A stretch of 64,000 nucleotides of DNA from Maridesulfovibrio sp. GTDB taxonomy: Bacteria; Desulfobacterota; Desulfovibrionia; Desulfovibrionales; Desulfovibrionaceae. How positions within the stretch are numbered: the first letter of the stretch is position 1; each line of letters starts with the position of its first letter. The notes beneath the pieces were generated by a model. It did not search any database. It was not told where the DNA came from and saw only the letters and a list, made by a program, of their open reading frames with translations. A program made the translations under genes and the position numbers. Positions 9,035-17,967 of this stretch are shown here, one piece after another. Where the stretch lies: positions 3,140,122-3,204,121 of the forward strand of contig NZ_OY780933.1 of the NCBI RefSeq assembly GCF_963676065.1, in the 5' to 3' direction.

Positions 9035-9835
9035 CTAAAAATTTAAAATAACATTAAATGTATTGTTAACATCAACTATAAATATTTTTTTTACTAAATA
9101 TGAGGTTGCTGCAGTTATAAAAAACCAAAATATTTTTTGTTCTAAATTTAGTACATAATTTGAAATACAATAATTCTGAGCTTCATTCATTACTTTGTTT
9201 GCGTAATACATTTCTGAAAGCTTTTGCTTAGAAGGATTTGTTTTCAGCTCTTTAAAAGCTGGCTTTTCATAACTTTTTGAAGCCATGTATTTAATTAGAA
9301 GATTTATTATGCCTACTAAAAAATATACTCCATACATTGATAGTGCAGCAAAAATGAAATCCCAAACAGAATCGAAATTATTTCCAAAAGCACTAGGCAA
9401 CAAACTAATAAACAGAGGGATAAAGATTGAAAGAATAACGAGATATATAGATACTTTTGTATGGAAATGATTCTTGGTGTCTGTGGCTAAGCTAATTGAA
9501 TTTTTTATGTAATCTAGCTCCGCTTCAACTCCTTCTTCATCTAGTCCCATTGAATGTTCTTGATATTTAGAAATTGCTTCATCGAATTTAGATAAGTTAG
9601 GCCAAGGGCAAATATCATCCAATGCTAGGCTCTTGAAAAATGAAAATTTTTTTTCATAGAAAGAAAAGAAGTAATAGATTTTAGTCCCAAATGAAAATCT
9701 GAGTAAAGATATCCGCAGCTTTGCCCCCAGACTATAATCATCATAAAGACGATCACAAGTGAAGGAAATTACAGGGACTGCACGTAGCAAAAGCAATAAA
9801 ACTTTTTTAATAAATCTAAACATCGACGTAATCAC
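9035..9835 (-). CDS. Uncharacterised membrane protein of the graspetide cluster
   Basis: 266 residues. The start is taken as the GTG that overlaps the TGA of the ATP-grasp gene (GTGA), with AAGGA nine bases before; an ATG four codons in is an alternative. It has a basic hydrophobic N-terminus (FRFIKKVLLLLLRAVPVISF), a soluble acidic region (about 80-120), two clear membrane helices (about 127-147 and 158-182) and a third near the C-terminus (about 236-252). I do not recognise a family. Translational coupling with the ligase and a 10-base gap to the precursor place it in the same pathway; export, immunity or anchoring of the modified peptide are possibilities only. Very AT-rich, like the whole block. 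Confidence 0.75.
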   Translation of the reverse strand: MITSMFRFIKKVLLLLLRAVPVISFTCDRLYDDYSLGAKLRISLLRFSFGTKIYYFFSFYEKKFSFFKSLALDDICPWPNLSKFDEAISKYQEHSMGLDEEGVEAELDYIKNSISLATDTKNHFHTKVSIYLVILSIFIPLFISLLPSAFGNNFDSVWDFIFAALSMYGVYFLVGIINLLIKYMASKSYEKPAFKELKTNPSKQKLSEMYYANKVMNEAQNYCISNYVLNLEQKIFWFFITAATSYLVKKIFIVDVNNTFNVILNF

Positions 9836-10737
9836 TTTAGCAATTCCTTTATCAACTCTCCTGAAATATTCACACCAGTTTCAAATTCAAGCCAAGCCCA
9901 TTGGCCATTCGCATTTAGCTCTAAGAAATAGTAATCATCATCTTTAACAACAAAATCAAAACAGCCAAATTGCATATCTACCTCATCCAGCATCTGGCAA
10001 CATTTCAAATAAATATCATTAGGTATTTCTACGACAGAATATTTATTCTTAGCTTCCGGCTTTCTCCAATCAATATTATTAGTTGAATGTATTGCAAATG
10101 AAAGAGCCTTTCTGCCCACAAAAACGATTCGTACATCAAAGTCCTTAGCAACATAATGTTGAAAATAAGCCGGGCAAAACTTTAGTTGTTCTAAAGAAAC
10201 AGAAGGATCAAACAAATTAGTTTGCACAAACTCTTTTTCATCTAAATGTATAACTTCACCATAGGAAATAGGCTTCACTATCGATTTTGTAGCACAAATA
10301 TTTTGTACAATATCAATAGAATTAGTTATTGCCATATAAGGCAAACTCAATTCACATTTGCGGGCAATTCCAACCTGATATATTTTATTATTCGCTCTTC
10401 TAAGTATACTTGGTTTTGTTATACACATTCCAGTATGAGATTCTATAATTCCATCAATTACAGAAAAAATTTCTCTATAGGCAAATTCATGATATTCATT
10501 GCTCAAAACGTTATTAAGATCTGGCAAATTCGGTTTTCTATAGTAAATGGCATCCTGACAACTCAAAGTATATTCAAATTCATTACATGAAATTTTTATA
10601 CTATCATTTGTGACAACAATTTTATATTCATAAAACAAGTCAACATTAAATCGAATAAAGCAAACATCTTTAAATTTAGACTGGATATAGTCAACCGTTC
10701 TATCGTTGGAACTTGTGACAACTAATATTTTTTTCAT
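9832..10737 (-). CDS. MvdD-like ATP-grasp ligase (graspetide macrocyclase)
   Basis: 301 residues. It begins MKKILVVTSSNDRTVDYIQ, with the pre-ATP-grasp fold containing the IYYRKP motif that corresponds to the YRRP/WYRRP of MvdD-type enzymes. It continues with the ATP-grasp core: the SIVKPIS Lys region, FDVRIVFVGRKALSFAI, and the metal/ATP motif FGCFDFVV...YYFLELNANGQWAWLE near residues 258-286. These enzymes phosphorylate Glu/Asp side chains of a leader-bound precursor and let Thr/Ser or Lys attack, closing ester or amide rings. It stands upstream of, and is translationally coupled to, the membrane protein, with the repeat-containing precursor next. Family assignment is strong; the specific substrate is inferred from neighbourhood. 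Confidence 0.88.
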   Translation of the reverse strand: MKKILVVTSSNDRTVDYIQSKFKDVCFIRFNVDLFYEYKIVVTNDSIKISCNEFEYTLSCQDAIYYRKPNLPDLNNVLSNEYHEFAYREIFSVIDGIIESHTGMCITKPSILRRANNKIYQVGIARKCELSLPYMAITNSIDIVQNICATKSIVKPISYGEVIHLDEKEFVQTNLFDPSVSLEQLKFCPAYFQHYVAKDFDVRIVFVGRKALSFAIHSTNNIDWRKPEAKNKYSVVEIPNDIYLKCCQMLDEVDMQFGCFDFVVKDDDYYFLELNANGQWAWLEFETGVNISGELIKELLK

Positions 10738-10771
10738 TATGTATATTAAGATTTAATCATATTTTCATTAA

Positions 10772-11449
10772 CTAAGGGAGGAATTTGCCTTTTATCTTCC
10801 TCCACAATGCATTTATATTTATCCCTATGCCACAAAAATTTGGTTTAATATCTAAAACATCTTCTTGTACAATAGCATAATTAACTTTCTCTTCATTAGA
10901 AGAATACTCTAAAACATAAACATTTGACTGTTCAACAATATATTTATTGTACCCTTCAACATTATGAGCAACATCTCTAGCTTCTCCTTTCGTGAAACCA
11001 TCCCCCATTAGCGATCGATCAACATCTACTGCCCTAATGTAAGCCCTTTGAACTAGATTATTCAATAAAGCAACAACTTCAGCAACACTCTGTTCAACAG
11101 AAACAGATGTACTCTTAGCAAGTTCAGCAGTCTTTTTTAATTCCTCACGAATCGTATGATCTAAAAGTGTAGGTAAAAATTCAAACCAAAAAATATGCTG
11201 TGGACTTCCATGGTATCTAATCCCTCTGTACTGAATATGCCTCCCATTGGGCAATTTAATGTCTAACCCCGGCCTTTCTGACATGAAAAGCCAACTTGTA
11301 ATTTGGCGCTGAATTTCAGCATCTTTAATGATAAGTCTATCTAATACCCTGGGATATATCGACGTAGGACTAATACCTACTAATGGCAAAATTGGTAACG
11401 GCATAAAATGAAAACTCTCCAAGCCCAAACTCAGCTTTTTAATTTGCAT
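10772..11449 (-). CDS. Unrecognised protein at the head of the graspetide block
   Basis: 225 residues, AT-rich codon use like the three genes after it and unlike the rest of the window. No signal peptide, membrane helix or motif that I recognise. It has a hydrophobic N-terminal region (MPLPILPLVG), a central RYHGSPQHIFWFEFLP segment, a helical stretch (about 105-140, EELKKTAELAKSTSVSVEQSVAEVVALL) and a mixed C-terminal part. A Shine-Dalgarno is not obvious at this ATG, so the start is uncertain. It ends 34 bases before the ATP-grasp start, so co-transcription is likely. It could be a phage- or island-derived protein unrelated to the peptide pathway. The gene starts about 170 bases from the putative att site. 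Confidence 0.7.
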   Translation of the reverse strand: MQIKKLSLGLESFHFMPLPILPLVGISPTSIYPRVLDRLIIKDAEIQRQITSWLFMSERPGLDIKLPNGRHIQYRGIRYHGSPQHIFWFEFLPTLLDHTIREELKKTAELAKSTSVSVEQSVAEVVALLNNLVQRAYIRAVDVDRSLMGDGFTKGEARDVAHNVEGYNKYIVEQSNVYVLEYSSNEEKVNYAIVQEDVLDIKPNFCGIGININALWRKIKGKFLP

Positions 11450-11540
11450 TATCGAACAACAACTACTATTTTAAAGCAATAACAAAATCAACACACCCCA
11501 TACAAAACTATTTCCCAAATTAAAAAATATGTTTTCCCGT

Positions 11541-11560
11541 ACGAGTACCCACACGAGTAC
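11541..11560. repeat. Tandem ACGAGTAC pair near putative att site
   Basis: Two ACGAGTAC copies 12 bases apart, about 60 bases inside the tmRNA-like end. The placement would suit arm-type integrase binding sites; this is inference. Confidence 0.35.
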
Positions 11561-11620
11561 ACCATTTCAACCAGCATAAAAAATCAATACATCCCGGGAA
11601 CATACACCATCAATTCTATG

Positions 11621-11636
11621 CCCCCCGCCTCCACCA
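11621..11636 (+). other. tmRNA (ssrA) 3'-end-like sequence, putative attachment site
   Basis: The 16 bases CCCCCCGCCTCCACCA match the expected T-stem 3' strand, acceptor strand CGCCTCC, discriminator A and CCA of a tmRNA whose 5' end is GGGGGCG. The G3-U pair implied by CTCC is a tmRNA hallmark. The bases before it do not form the rest of a tmRNA, so this is a displaced 3' fragment, as left at one end of an element integrated at ssrA. Polarity puts chromosome on the right and the element on the left. The intact ssrA would then lie upstream of this window. Confidence 0.5.
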
Positions 11637-11704
11637 TTTTTATTTAATAATTTATCCATGTTAGACATGACGGCAAGTTATTAAGCTTGATTTGGCCCCA
11701 CTAT

Positions 11705-11740
11705 AGCCCCACCTTTTTTAAATTGGTGGGGCTAACTTTT
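11705..11740 (+). terminator. Rho-independent terminator-like hairpin
   Basis: AGCCCCACC (11705-11713) pairs with GGTGGGGCT (11725-11733), followed by AA and a T-run. No plus-strand gene now precedes it; it would suit the original terminator of ssrA downstream of the att site. Confidence 0.6.
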
Positions 11741-11792
11741 TTTACAGATTCACCTTCGGAGTTGTCCGTTTAACCTCGGCAATATGATCACT

Positions 11793-12050
11793 TCATGTGA
11801 CATCAAACTGCATTTCGTTTTGACTTTCCCATGATCCGTACCGAGCCTTGCGGACCTTCTGCCAACTACAGCCTTGCTGAGACCAATCAATTTTATGTAT
11901 GACCTGCGGCAGTTCATCCGGTAGATAGGAAACTGGTACTTCGCCTGTAATTCTCGCAATTCGAAGTGCGTACGTTGGTTGAATTCGCGGAACGGATTGA
12001 TCTGGAAGGTATGTATGCAGTATTTCACCTTGCAGTCCTTGCGTATTCAT
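11793..12050 (-). CDS. Small hypothetical protein
   Basis: 85 residues from the ATG at 12050, chosen because AAGGA lies six bases upstream; a longer frame from 12098 lacks such a site. The sequence (MNTQGLQGEILHTYLPDQS...) is not of a family I recognise. It has no signal peptide or membrane helix, is fairly rich in Gln, Ile and Trp, and contains a basic stretch WQKVRKARYGSW near the C-terminus, which might bind nucleic acid (speculation). It diverges from the parvulin gene with about 90 bases between. The good ribosome site makes it a probable real gene. Confidence 0.5.
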   Translation of the reverse strand: MNTQGLQGEILHTYLPDQSVPRIQPTYALRIARITGEVPVSYLPDELPQVIHKIDWSQQGCSWQKVRKARYGSWESQNEMQFDVT

Positions 12051-12141
12051 GCAAGTTCCTTTTTTGCGACGCATTAAATCGTAATGGCAAGACGACAAGG
12101 CTAATTAAGGTTACTATATTAAAACTTACAGGAGTACGTAA

Positions 12142-12423
12142 ATGACAAAAGCATCTGCACGCCATCTTTTGGTTAGTGATGAACAGACCTGTCTGGACCT
12201 GAAAAAACAAATTCAGGACGGCGCAGACTTTGGTGAACTTGCAAAAAAACACTCCAGCTGTCCTTCCGGTCAGCGCGGTGGCGATCTCGGTGAGTTCCGC
12301 CCCGGCCAGATGGTCCCGGAATTTGATACCGTTGTGTTCAATGAAGCCGTTGGCGAAGTTCATGGCCCCGTAAAAACACAGTTCGGTTACCACCTGCTGA
12401 TCATCGATAGCCGCGAAGATTAA
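12142..12423 (+). CDS. Parvulin-type peptidyl-prolyl cis-trans isomerase
   Basis: 93 residues, a single stand-alone PpiC/parvulin domain with no signal peptide, so cytoplasmic. Family marks are ASARHLLV at the start, [33 protein letters not shown] and the final [12 protein letters not shown], close in size to E. coli PpiC (93 residues). It speeds proline isomerisation in folding clients. AGGAG lies eight bases before ATG. Single-gene unit ending at a strong bidirectional terminator. Confidence 0.95.
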   Translation: MTKASARHLLVSDEQTCLDLKKQIQDGADFGELAKKHSSCPSGQRGGDLGEFRPGQMVPEFDTVVFNEAVGEVHGPVKTQFGYHLLIIDSRED

Positions 12424-12447
12424 ACAACTCTTCACCGCTATAATAAG

Positions 12448-12484
12448 AAAGCCCCCCTACTCAGAATTAAGTTGGGGGGCTTTT
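12448..12484. terminator. Bidirectional terminator between ppiC and fruA
   Basis: AAAGCCCCCC paired with GGGGGGCTTTT around a 13-base loop, T-rich on both outer sides. It serves the parvulin gene on the plus strand and the convergent fru operon on the minus strand. Confidence 0.85.
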
Positions 12485-12507
12485 ATACTAGCTGATTCAG
12501 TTAAATT

Positions 12508-14238
12508 CTATGTTGCCTGTTCAAGCGGCTTTTTGGCTATAAACAGAGCCCCGGCAGTGACTATTGTTCCGGCGATGATAGCTATGGTGTACGGAATCAG
12601 ACCGGTAACGGCATTGGGAATTGGCAGCACAAAAATCCCACCATGAGGAACCATCAAGGTGCACTTCATGGTCATGGAGATGGCTCCTGTCACAGCAGAA
12701 CCCAGCATGATGCATGGGATTACCCGGAACGGGTCACGCGCAGCGAAAGGAATAGCACCTTCGGTGATAAAGGATATTCCCAAAACAAAGGCAGCCTTGC
12801 TCGCTTCATGTTCATCTTCGGTAAAACGATTTTTGAAAAGAGTAGCAGCCAAAGCCAAACCAAGAGGCGGAGTCATGCCCGCAGCCATCACCGCAGCCAT
12901 AGGACCGTAAATTTTTGCAGAAAGCAGCCCTACAGCAAAAGTGTATGCAGCCTTGTTTACCGGACCACCCATATCAAAAGCCATCATAGCACCAAGTAAT
13001 AATCCGAGAGCTAAAGCACTTGTTCCCTGCATGGATTGCAACCATTCGGAAAGGGATGTCAGGGCAATTTTTACTGGCGGACCAATTACATAAATCATGA
13101 GCAAGCCGACTACGAGGGTAGATAAAAACGGCAGAATCAATACCGGCTTGAGTCCCTGCAAATTCTGGGGGAGCTTAATCTTATCATTGAGGAACTGGGT
13201 AAGGTAACCGGCAATAAAACCGGCAACAATACCGCCGAGAAATCCGGATCCGACATTGGTAGCCAGCAACCCACCGACCAGACCTGGTGTGATACCGGGT
13301 CTCTGAGCAATGGAGTACGAAATGAATGCGCCAAGCACAGGAACAAATAAGGAAAACGCCCCTGCTCCACCAATCTGCATAAGAGCCCAGCCAAGGGTTC
13401 CCTGTTTGTCTCCAGCGTAAATACCCCCGAAAGCAAATGCCAGTGCAATGAGCAAACCACCGGCAACAACGACCGGAAGCATGTAGGAAACACCGGTCAT
13501 AAGATGGCGATATGGTCCGCTCCGTGCGGCGGAACGTTCTTTCTTCAGTTCCTCAACCTGTCCGGCAAGATCCTGCTGAACTACAGGAATAGCTGCCAAC
13601 GCAGACTTGATGACCTGCTCCCCTTCCCTGAGAGCAGCCTTGGTTCCGGTCTCATAAAGTGGTTTACCGGCAAAACGCTTAGGATCAACAAACGCGTCAG
13701 CTGCAATTACAACAGCATCAGCACGCGCTATATCTTCTTCCGTTAGAACATTCTTGGCACCAACAGAACCTTGAGTTTCGATCTTGACTTCATAACCGAG
13801 ACCCTCGGCAGCCTTGCGTAATGCTTCTGCAGCCATAAAAGTATGGGCTATTCCAGTCGGGCAGGAAGTTACTCCTACGATATATTTGCTACCACCCTCA
13901 GCAGCAGAAGACACCGTTTGTGCACTGAAATCCTCAGCTTCCTTCAAAGCGGCTTCGATAATTTCCTTTGTCTTGCGAATAGCATCACTGGTAGAAACCG
14001 CATGCATGGGCTTACCCTGAAATCTTGCGGGATCCACATGAATATCTGCGGCAATGATGACCACATCGGCTGCCTCAATGGCCTGCTGGCTAAGGACATC
14101 CTTTGCGCCTTCCGCTCCTTGAGTTTCCACTTCAACACTATGTCCCATGTTGGCGCCGATTTTCTTCAGAGCTTCGGCAGCCATAATGGTATGAGCAACA
14201 CCGGTAGGACATGCCGTTACGGCAATGATCTTTGACAT
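12508..14238 (-). CDS. fruA: Fructose PTS enzyme IIBC
   Basis: 576 residues. Two tandem EIIB-Fru domains (about 1-100 and 118-215), each with the phosphorylated-Cys loop ([10 protein letters not shown], Cys10; [10 protein letters not shown], Cys126), then a linker and the membrane EIIC domain (about 240-570) of eight or more hydrophobic segments, with [15 protein letters not shown] and [14 protein letters not shown] typical of EIIC-Fru. It takes up fructose and phosphorylates it to fructose-1-phosphate, receiving phosphate from the EIIA domain of the fused protein encoded upstream. Last gene of the fruB-fruK-fruA operon, 12 bases after fruK. Confidence 0.95.
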   Translation of the reverse strand: MSKIIAVTACPTGVAHTIMAAEALKKIGANMGHSVEVETQGAEGAKDVLSQQAIEAADVVIIAADIHVDPARFQGKPMHAVSTSDAIRKTKEIIEAALKEAEDFSAQTVSSAAEGGSKYIVGVTSCPTGIAHTFMAAEALRKAAEGLGYEVKIETQGSVGAKNVLTEEDIARADAVVIAADAFVDPKRFAGKPLYETGTKAALREGEQVIKSALAAIPVVQQDLAGQVEELKKERSAARSGPYRHLMTGVSYMLPVVVAGGLLIALAFAFGGIYAGDKQGTLGWALMQIGGAGAFSLFVPVLGAFISYSIAQRPGITPGLVGGLLATNVGSGFLGGIVAGFIAGYLTQFLNDKIKLPQNLQGLKPVLILPFLSTLVVGLLMIYVIGPPVKIALTSLSEWLQSMQGTSALALGLLLGAMMAFDMGGPVNKAAYTFAVGLLSAKIYGPMAAVMAAGMTPPLGLALAATLFKNRFTEDEHEASKAAFVLGISFITEGAIPFAARDPFRVIPCIMLGSAVTGAISMTMKCTLMVPHGGIFVLPIPNAVTGLIPYTIAIIAGTIVTAGALFIAKKPLEQAT

Positions 14239-14250
14239 AAAAGTTCTCCC

Positions 14251-15201
14251 TTACAAGCTTATTGATTCAACAATTACCTGTTCTTCCAATCTCTTAGCAA
14301 CATCAAGACTTTCCAGACTGGGACCAGCCTGGGCCACTGTAGCGGCAGAGAGGGATGTTGCAAGGCGCACCCGTTCCTTTAACGAAAGACCAAGCGCAAC
14401 TCCCGCGACCAGCCCCCCTATCATGGCATCACCGGCTCCCACAGTGCTGACCGGCTCTATTTTCGGAGGTTTAGCCAAAAGTTCCTCTTCGCCATCAGTA
14501 AACAATGCTCCCCGCTCTCCCAGAGAAACTGCCACATTGGCAATGCCGGCCCTGTTCATATTCCTCATTTCATCAATAATGTCTCGCCTATCCCGAAGTG
14601 AACGACCGACCAACTCTGCCAACTCATCATCATTGGGCTTAATCAACCAAGGTCCGGACTTGATCGCACTGACAAGAGCCGGACCGCTGGTATCAACAAC
14701 CGCCTTTGCTCCCTTGCTCTTGATGACAGCGACCAGCCGCCCGACCACATCCGGAGAAACACCGGAGGGCAGACTTCCGCCTATTACAACTATCAATGCA
14801 TCCTCAGCCAGTTTACCGACCCTATGCATCAATTCCTCAACATGCTCCTCATCTGGAGACAAACCGGGGAAATTGATATCCGTGGTTGACTCCGTACTCG
14901 GATCAAGGACTTTAATGCCGATACGCGTTTCACCCGGAACACGGACAAAATCATCAACAAGCCCTTTCTCCGAGAATAAATTCTCAAATATACCAGCATT
15001 GTCCCGGCCGAGAAATCCAGTAACAATAACCGGCAGATCAAATTTACGTAGCAGAACGGCTATGTTTACGCCCTTGCCTGCCGCATCAGTCTGATACTGT
15101 GTGACCCTGTTGACCTTTCCAGCAGTGAAATCCGAAACCTTGCAGGCCAAATCAATGGCCGGATTCATAGTCACAGTAACTATATTAGATTTTATGGACA
15201 T
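14251..15201 (-). CDS. fruK: 1-phosphofructokinase
   Basis: 316 residues of the PfkB/ribokinase fold. VTMNPAIDLACKV at the N-terminus, GKGVNIAVLLRKF, the N-terminal PfkB signature area TGFLGRDNAGIFE, LPSGVSPDV, and the C-terminal signature VSTVGAGDAMIGGLVAGV with the catalytic Asp in GAGD. It converts fructose-1-phosphate from the PTS to fructose-1,6-bisphosphate with ATP. Short gaps of 13 and 12 bases to its neighbours show one operon. Tagatose-6-phosphate kinase is excluded by the fru context. Confidence 0.94.
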   Translation of the reverse strand: MSIKSNIVTVTMNPAIDLACKVSDFTAGKVNRVTQYQTDAAGKGVNIAVLLRKFDLPVIVTGFLGRDNAGIFENLFSEKGLVDDFVRVPGETRIGIKVLDPSTESTTDINFPGLSPDEEHVEELMHRVGKLAEDALIVVIGGSLPSGVSPDVVGRLVAVIKSKGAKAVVDTSGPALVSAIKSGPWLIKPNDDELAELVGRSLRDRRDIIDEMRNMNRAGIANVAVSLGERGALFTDGEEELLAKPPKIEPVSTVGAGDAMIGGLVAGVALGLSLKERVRLATSLSAATVAQAGPSLESLDVAKRLEEQVIVESISL

Positions 15202-15214
15202 GTGCTTCTCCGCA

Positions 15215-17686
15215 TTAAGGCAAGCTTAAAGCCCGCACTTCCTTGCCGTTGCGGCAGGCCAATGCTTTTCGGGCCAGTTCACGGGCCGAGTCCATACTCA
15301 TGGAACGCATACGGGCTTTTACTGCGGCAATACTGGGCACAACCATGCTGAGTTCTTTAACACCCAGCCCCGCAAGGATAGCTGCTCCAAGCGGTTCCCC
15401 GGCCAATCCACCACATACGCCGGTCCATATTCCGGCTTCATCAGAGGCCTTGACCACATGCTCGATGAGACGCAGCACTGCAGGATGCAGGCTGTCCGCT
15501 TTGGCGGCCAGAATCGGGTGAACACGGTCGATAGCCATGGTGTACTGAGTCAGATCATTGGTACCTACAGAGAAGAAATTCACTTCTCTGGCAAATTCAC
15601 GGGCCATAGCGACAACAGACGGGACTTCAACCATAATTCCGATCTCAACAGGCTCGGCTCCCACCTCAATACGAGCCTTCTCCGCAAGGCGTTTTGCCAT
15701 ATCAAGATCTTCGAGAGTCGTGATCATAGGGAACATGATCCTTACTGGGCCGTACTTGGAAGCACGATAGATAGCGCGCAGCTGGGTCAAAAACATTTCG
15801 GGTCTGTTCAGACAAAGGCGAATTCCGCGCTCACCGAGAAACGGGTTATCTTCCGGTGGAAGATCAAGATACGAAACAGCTTTATCCCCACCGATATCAA
15901 GAGTACGAATAATAATGGGCAAACCATTGAGCGCTTCAACCATAGCTTTATAGTTCTGGTACTGCTCTTCTTCATCAGGCGGGGTATCACGTTCCAGAAA
16001 CAGGAATTCCGTACGCATTAGCCCAACACCCTCTCCACCTGCATTAACGGCCTTTTCCGCTTCGCTAACCTTGCCGATGTTGGCAACGACCTCAACTCGC
16101 TCACCGTCGGTGGTCAGTGCAGGTTCAAAACGGGTCCGGTATTCTTCATTACGCAACTCTTGCAACCGCAGCTTGGCCTCATCTGCTGTCTTGATGTCTG
16201 CTTCGCATGGTTCAAGGTAAAGATTACCGGAATCCCCATCCAGAATTGCCATAGTGTCATTAGCCACTTCAAGCAAACGGGGACCGGCGCCCACTATGGC
16301 CGGGATCCCAAGTGAACGGGCAATAATGGCAGAATGAGATGTCGGCCCGCCACTGGCGGTACAAAAACCAAGTATGAAAGCAGGATCAAGTTGTGCTGTA
16401 TCTGATGGAGTTAAATCATCAGCGATGAGTATCACCGGGGATTCTGGAGTAAATGGTTCATCCTGAACAATTCCTGCCAAATGCTTCAGCACACGACGCC
16501 CAACATCACGCAAATCCATAGCCCGGGCTGCAAGCAACTCATCCGCATGCTGCTCCATGACATGGACACGATCATCAATCACCTGCCGCCATGCGTAACC
16601 TGCGCTTTTACCCTTGCGTATCAGGTCATGAGTTTCGGCAAGCATTTCAGGATCGTCGAGAAAAGCTTCATGAGCCTTGAAAATAGCCGCACGCGGTTCA
16701 CCGGACTTGGACCGTACTTCTTCATATAAATGATGCAAATTCTGACGTGCAGCATTGATTGCATGGTTCAATTCATCTGATTCATGCTGAGGATCTTTTG
16801 CCAGTGCTTCGACCACAATACGCCTCTGCGTCAGCTGATGCACCGGACCTGAAGCAAGGCCGGGGGAAGCAGTACAACCGGGAATTGTTTTCTTTACATT
16901 TTCAGGAACCCAGCCATGCTCAACTTGCATATCAACAGTATCATCAGCCTCTTCACCGAGACCGGCATCCACAGCTTCCTTTAATGCAGAAAGAGCAATT
17001 CCGGAATCAACACCCTTAGCGTGGATACGAATAGTTTTTCCGCCGGAAACACCGAGCTTGAGCAATGAGGCAAGACTTTTTCCGTTGCCGGAACGACCAT
17101 CAAACTCTACCTGAATTTCAGCATTGAATTGCTTGGCTATATCTACAAAAAAAGTTGCAGGACGGGCGTGCAATCCATGCTCGCCCATAACGGTCACATC
17201 AATAGACGAATCGAAATCTGTTATATCAAGAGTCGGAGCCGGACGGGATTCCGATTTGCACTCCCCGCTGAGAACACCCACGATATCTGCCGCATCATTG
17301 GTCACAACAAGGCGGGATACAGTCTCTTCATCATCAAGTACGTGGGTTAGGTTGGTAAGAATTTCGATGTGCTCATCAGATTTGGCAGCTATGCCTATGA
17401 CCAGATTTACAATTTCTCCGGGATTCCAGGCTACTCCTTCCGGAACCTGCAAGACAGCGACACCTGTCTTAATAATTTTATCCCTGTTTTCGGGCAGGCC
17501 GTGCGGTATGGATATGCCGTTTCCGAGAAAAGTATTCGCAACGCCTTCCCTGCGTTTCATACTCTCAATATACTCAGGCTCAATATATCCCTGCCGCACC
17601 AGAATTTCACCCACTTTTTCAATAGCTTCAGTCTTTCCTGAAGCGGTTGCTCCCAACTCAATGCTTGTCTGGTCAAAACGGATCAT
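15215..17686 (-). CDS. Multiphosphoryl transfer protein: EIIA-Fru, HPr and enzyme I fused
   Basis: 823 residues from the ATG at 17686, preceded by AGGAGG; a TTG six codons earlier is less likely. Domain order: EIIA-Fru (about 1-145, His62 in GISIPHG), HPr (about 160-250, His173 in GLHARPA), enzyme I (about 270-823, His451 in GGPTSHSAI, PEP-binding VGTNDLTQY and the GVCGG Cys loop near the end). One polypeptide thus carries the whole PEP-to-EIIB phosphate chain for fructose, as in the FruB proteins of some phototrophs and pseudomonads. First gene of the fru operon, reading away from the divergent LacI-type regulator, with a palindromic operator at 17725-17740 in the promoter region. Confidence 0.95.
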   Translation of the reverse strand: MIRFDQTSIELGATASGKTEAIEKVGEILVRQGYIEPEYIESMKRREGVANTFLGNGISIPHGLPENRDKIIKTGVAVLQVPEGVAWNPGEIVNLVIGIAAKSDEHIEILTNLTHVLDDEETVSRLVVTNDAADIVGVLSGECKSESRPAPTLDITDFDSSIDVTVMGEHGLHARPATFFVDIAKQFNAEIQVEFDGRSGNGKSLASLLKLGVSGGKTIRIHAKGVDSGIALSALKEAVDAGLGEEADDTVDMQVEHGWVPENVKKTIPGCTASPGLASGPVHQLTQRRIVVEALAKDPQHESDELNHAINAARQNLHHLYEEVRSKSGEPRAAIFKAHEAFLDDPEMLAETHDLIRKGKSAGYAWRQVIDDRVHVMEQHADELLAARAMDLRDVGRRVLKHLAGIVQDEPFTPESPVILIADDLTPSDTAQLDPAFILGFCTASGGPTSHSAIIARSLGIPAIVGAGPRLLEVANDTMAILDGDSGNLYLEPCEADIKTADEAKLRLQELRNEEYRTRFEPALTTDGERVEVVANIGKVSEAEKAVNAGGEGVGLMRTEFLFLERDTPPDEEEQYQNYKAMVEALNGLPIIIRTLDIGGDKAVSYLDLPPEDNPFLGERGIRLCLNRPEMFLTQLRAIYRASKYGPVRIMFPMITTLEDLDMAKRLAEKARIEVGAEPVEIGIMVEVPSVVAMAREFAREVNFFSVGTNDLTQYTMAIDRVHPILAAKADSLHPAVLRLIEHVVKASDEAGIWTGVCGGLAGEPLGAAILAGLGVKELSMVVPSIAAVKARMRSMSMDSARELARKALACRNGKEVRALSLP

Positions 17687-17724
17687 GCCTGCCTCCTGTA
17701 TCAATTCATACTTTTGAAATTTTT

Positions 17725-17740
17725 TTGTAATCGATTACAA
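17725..17740. promoter_or_regulatory. LacI-family operator, fru operon side
   Basis: Perfect 16-base palindrome TTGTAATCGATTACAA, 39 bases upstream of the EIIA-HPr-EI start. The AATCGATT centre is the LacI/FruR-type pattern and is repeated near the regulator gene (17931-17943). Confidence 0.75.
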
Positions 17741-17930
17741 TTTGTTTCTAAAATACTTTCCCTTTTCCCTTCTCACTCACCGAGTAGAAAAATATCTTTT
17801 ATTATACATACAATTTAAATCTTGTAAATAGGTTGATTATTGCAAATTAAAAAGATCAAAAAGTATTTTTATATAAGACGTTAGAGAAAAAATACCGGTG
17901 TTCTTGCATTGAAAAATTGTAAATTTCTAT

Positions 17931-17943
17931 GAAATCGATTACA
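17931..17943. promoter_or_regulatory. Second LacI-family operator, upstream of the regulator gene
   Basis: GAAATCGATTACA, sharing the AATCGATTACA core with the perfect palindrome 200 bases away. It lies 25 bases before the regulator start, so it suits autoregulation and, with the first site, possible looping. Confidence 0.65.
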
Positions 17944-17967
17944 TTAAATACAACAACGAGGTAAGAT

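Larger units (their letters stand above)
11450..11792. other. Intergenic right end of the AT-rich island
   Basis: 343 bases without a credible gene. It holds a tandem ACGAGTAC pair (11541-11548 and 11553-11560), the tmRNA-like 3' end (11621-11636) and a terminator-like hairpin (11705-11740). Base composition changes from AT-rich to the window norm across this stretch. Confidence 0.7.

Noticed and set aside
11450..11640. A complete tmRNA gene ending at 11636
   Set aside because: The upstream bases lack the tag-peptide region and the 5' acceptor half; only the 3' end is present.
11750..12028. 92-codon minus-strand frame overlapping the small hypothetical gene
   Set aside because: The overlapping frame from 12050 has a far better ribosome site.
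13843..14235. 130-codon plus-strand frame within fruA
   Set aside because: Antisense to the conserved EIIB domains; no ribosome site.
14225..15094. 289-codon plus-strand frame over fruK
   Set aside because: Ser/Thr/Pro-rich shadow of the 1-phosphofructokinase gene.
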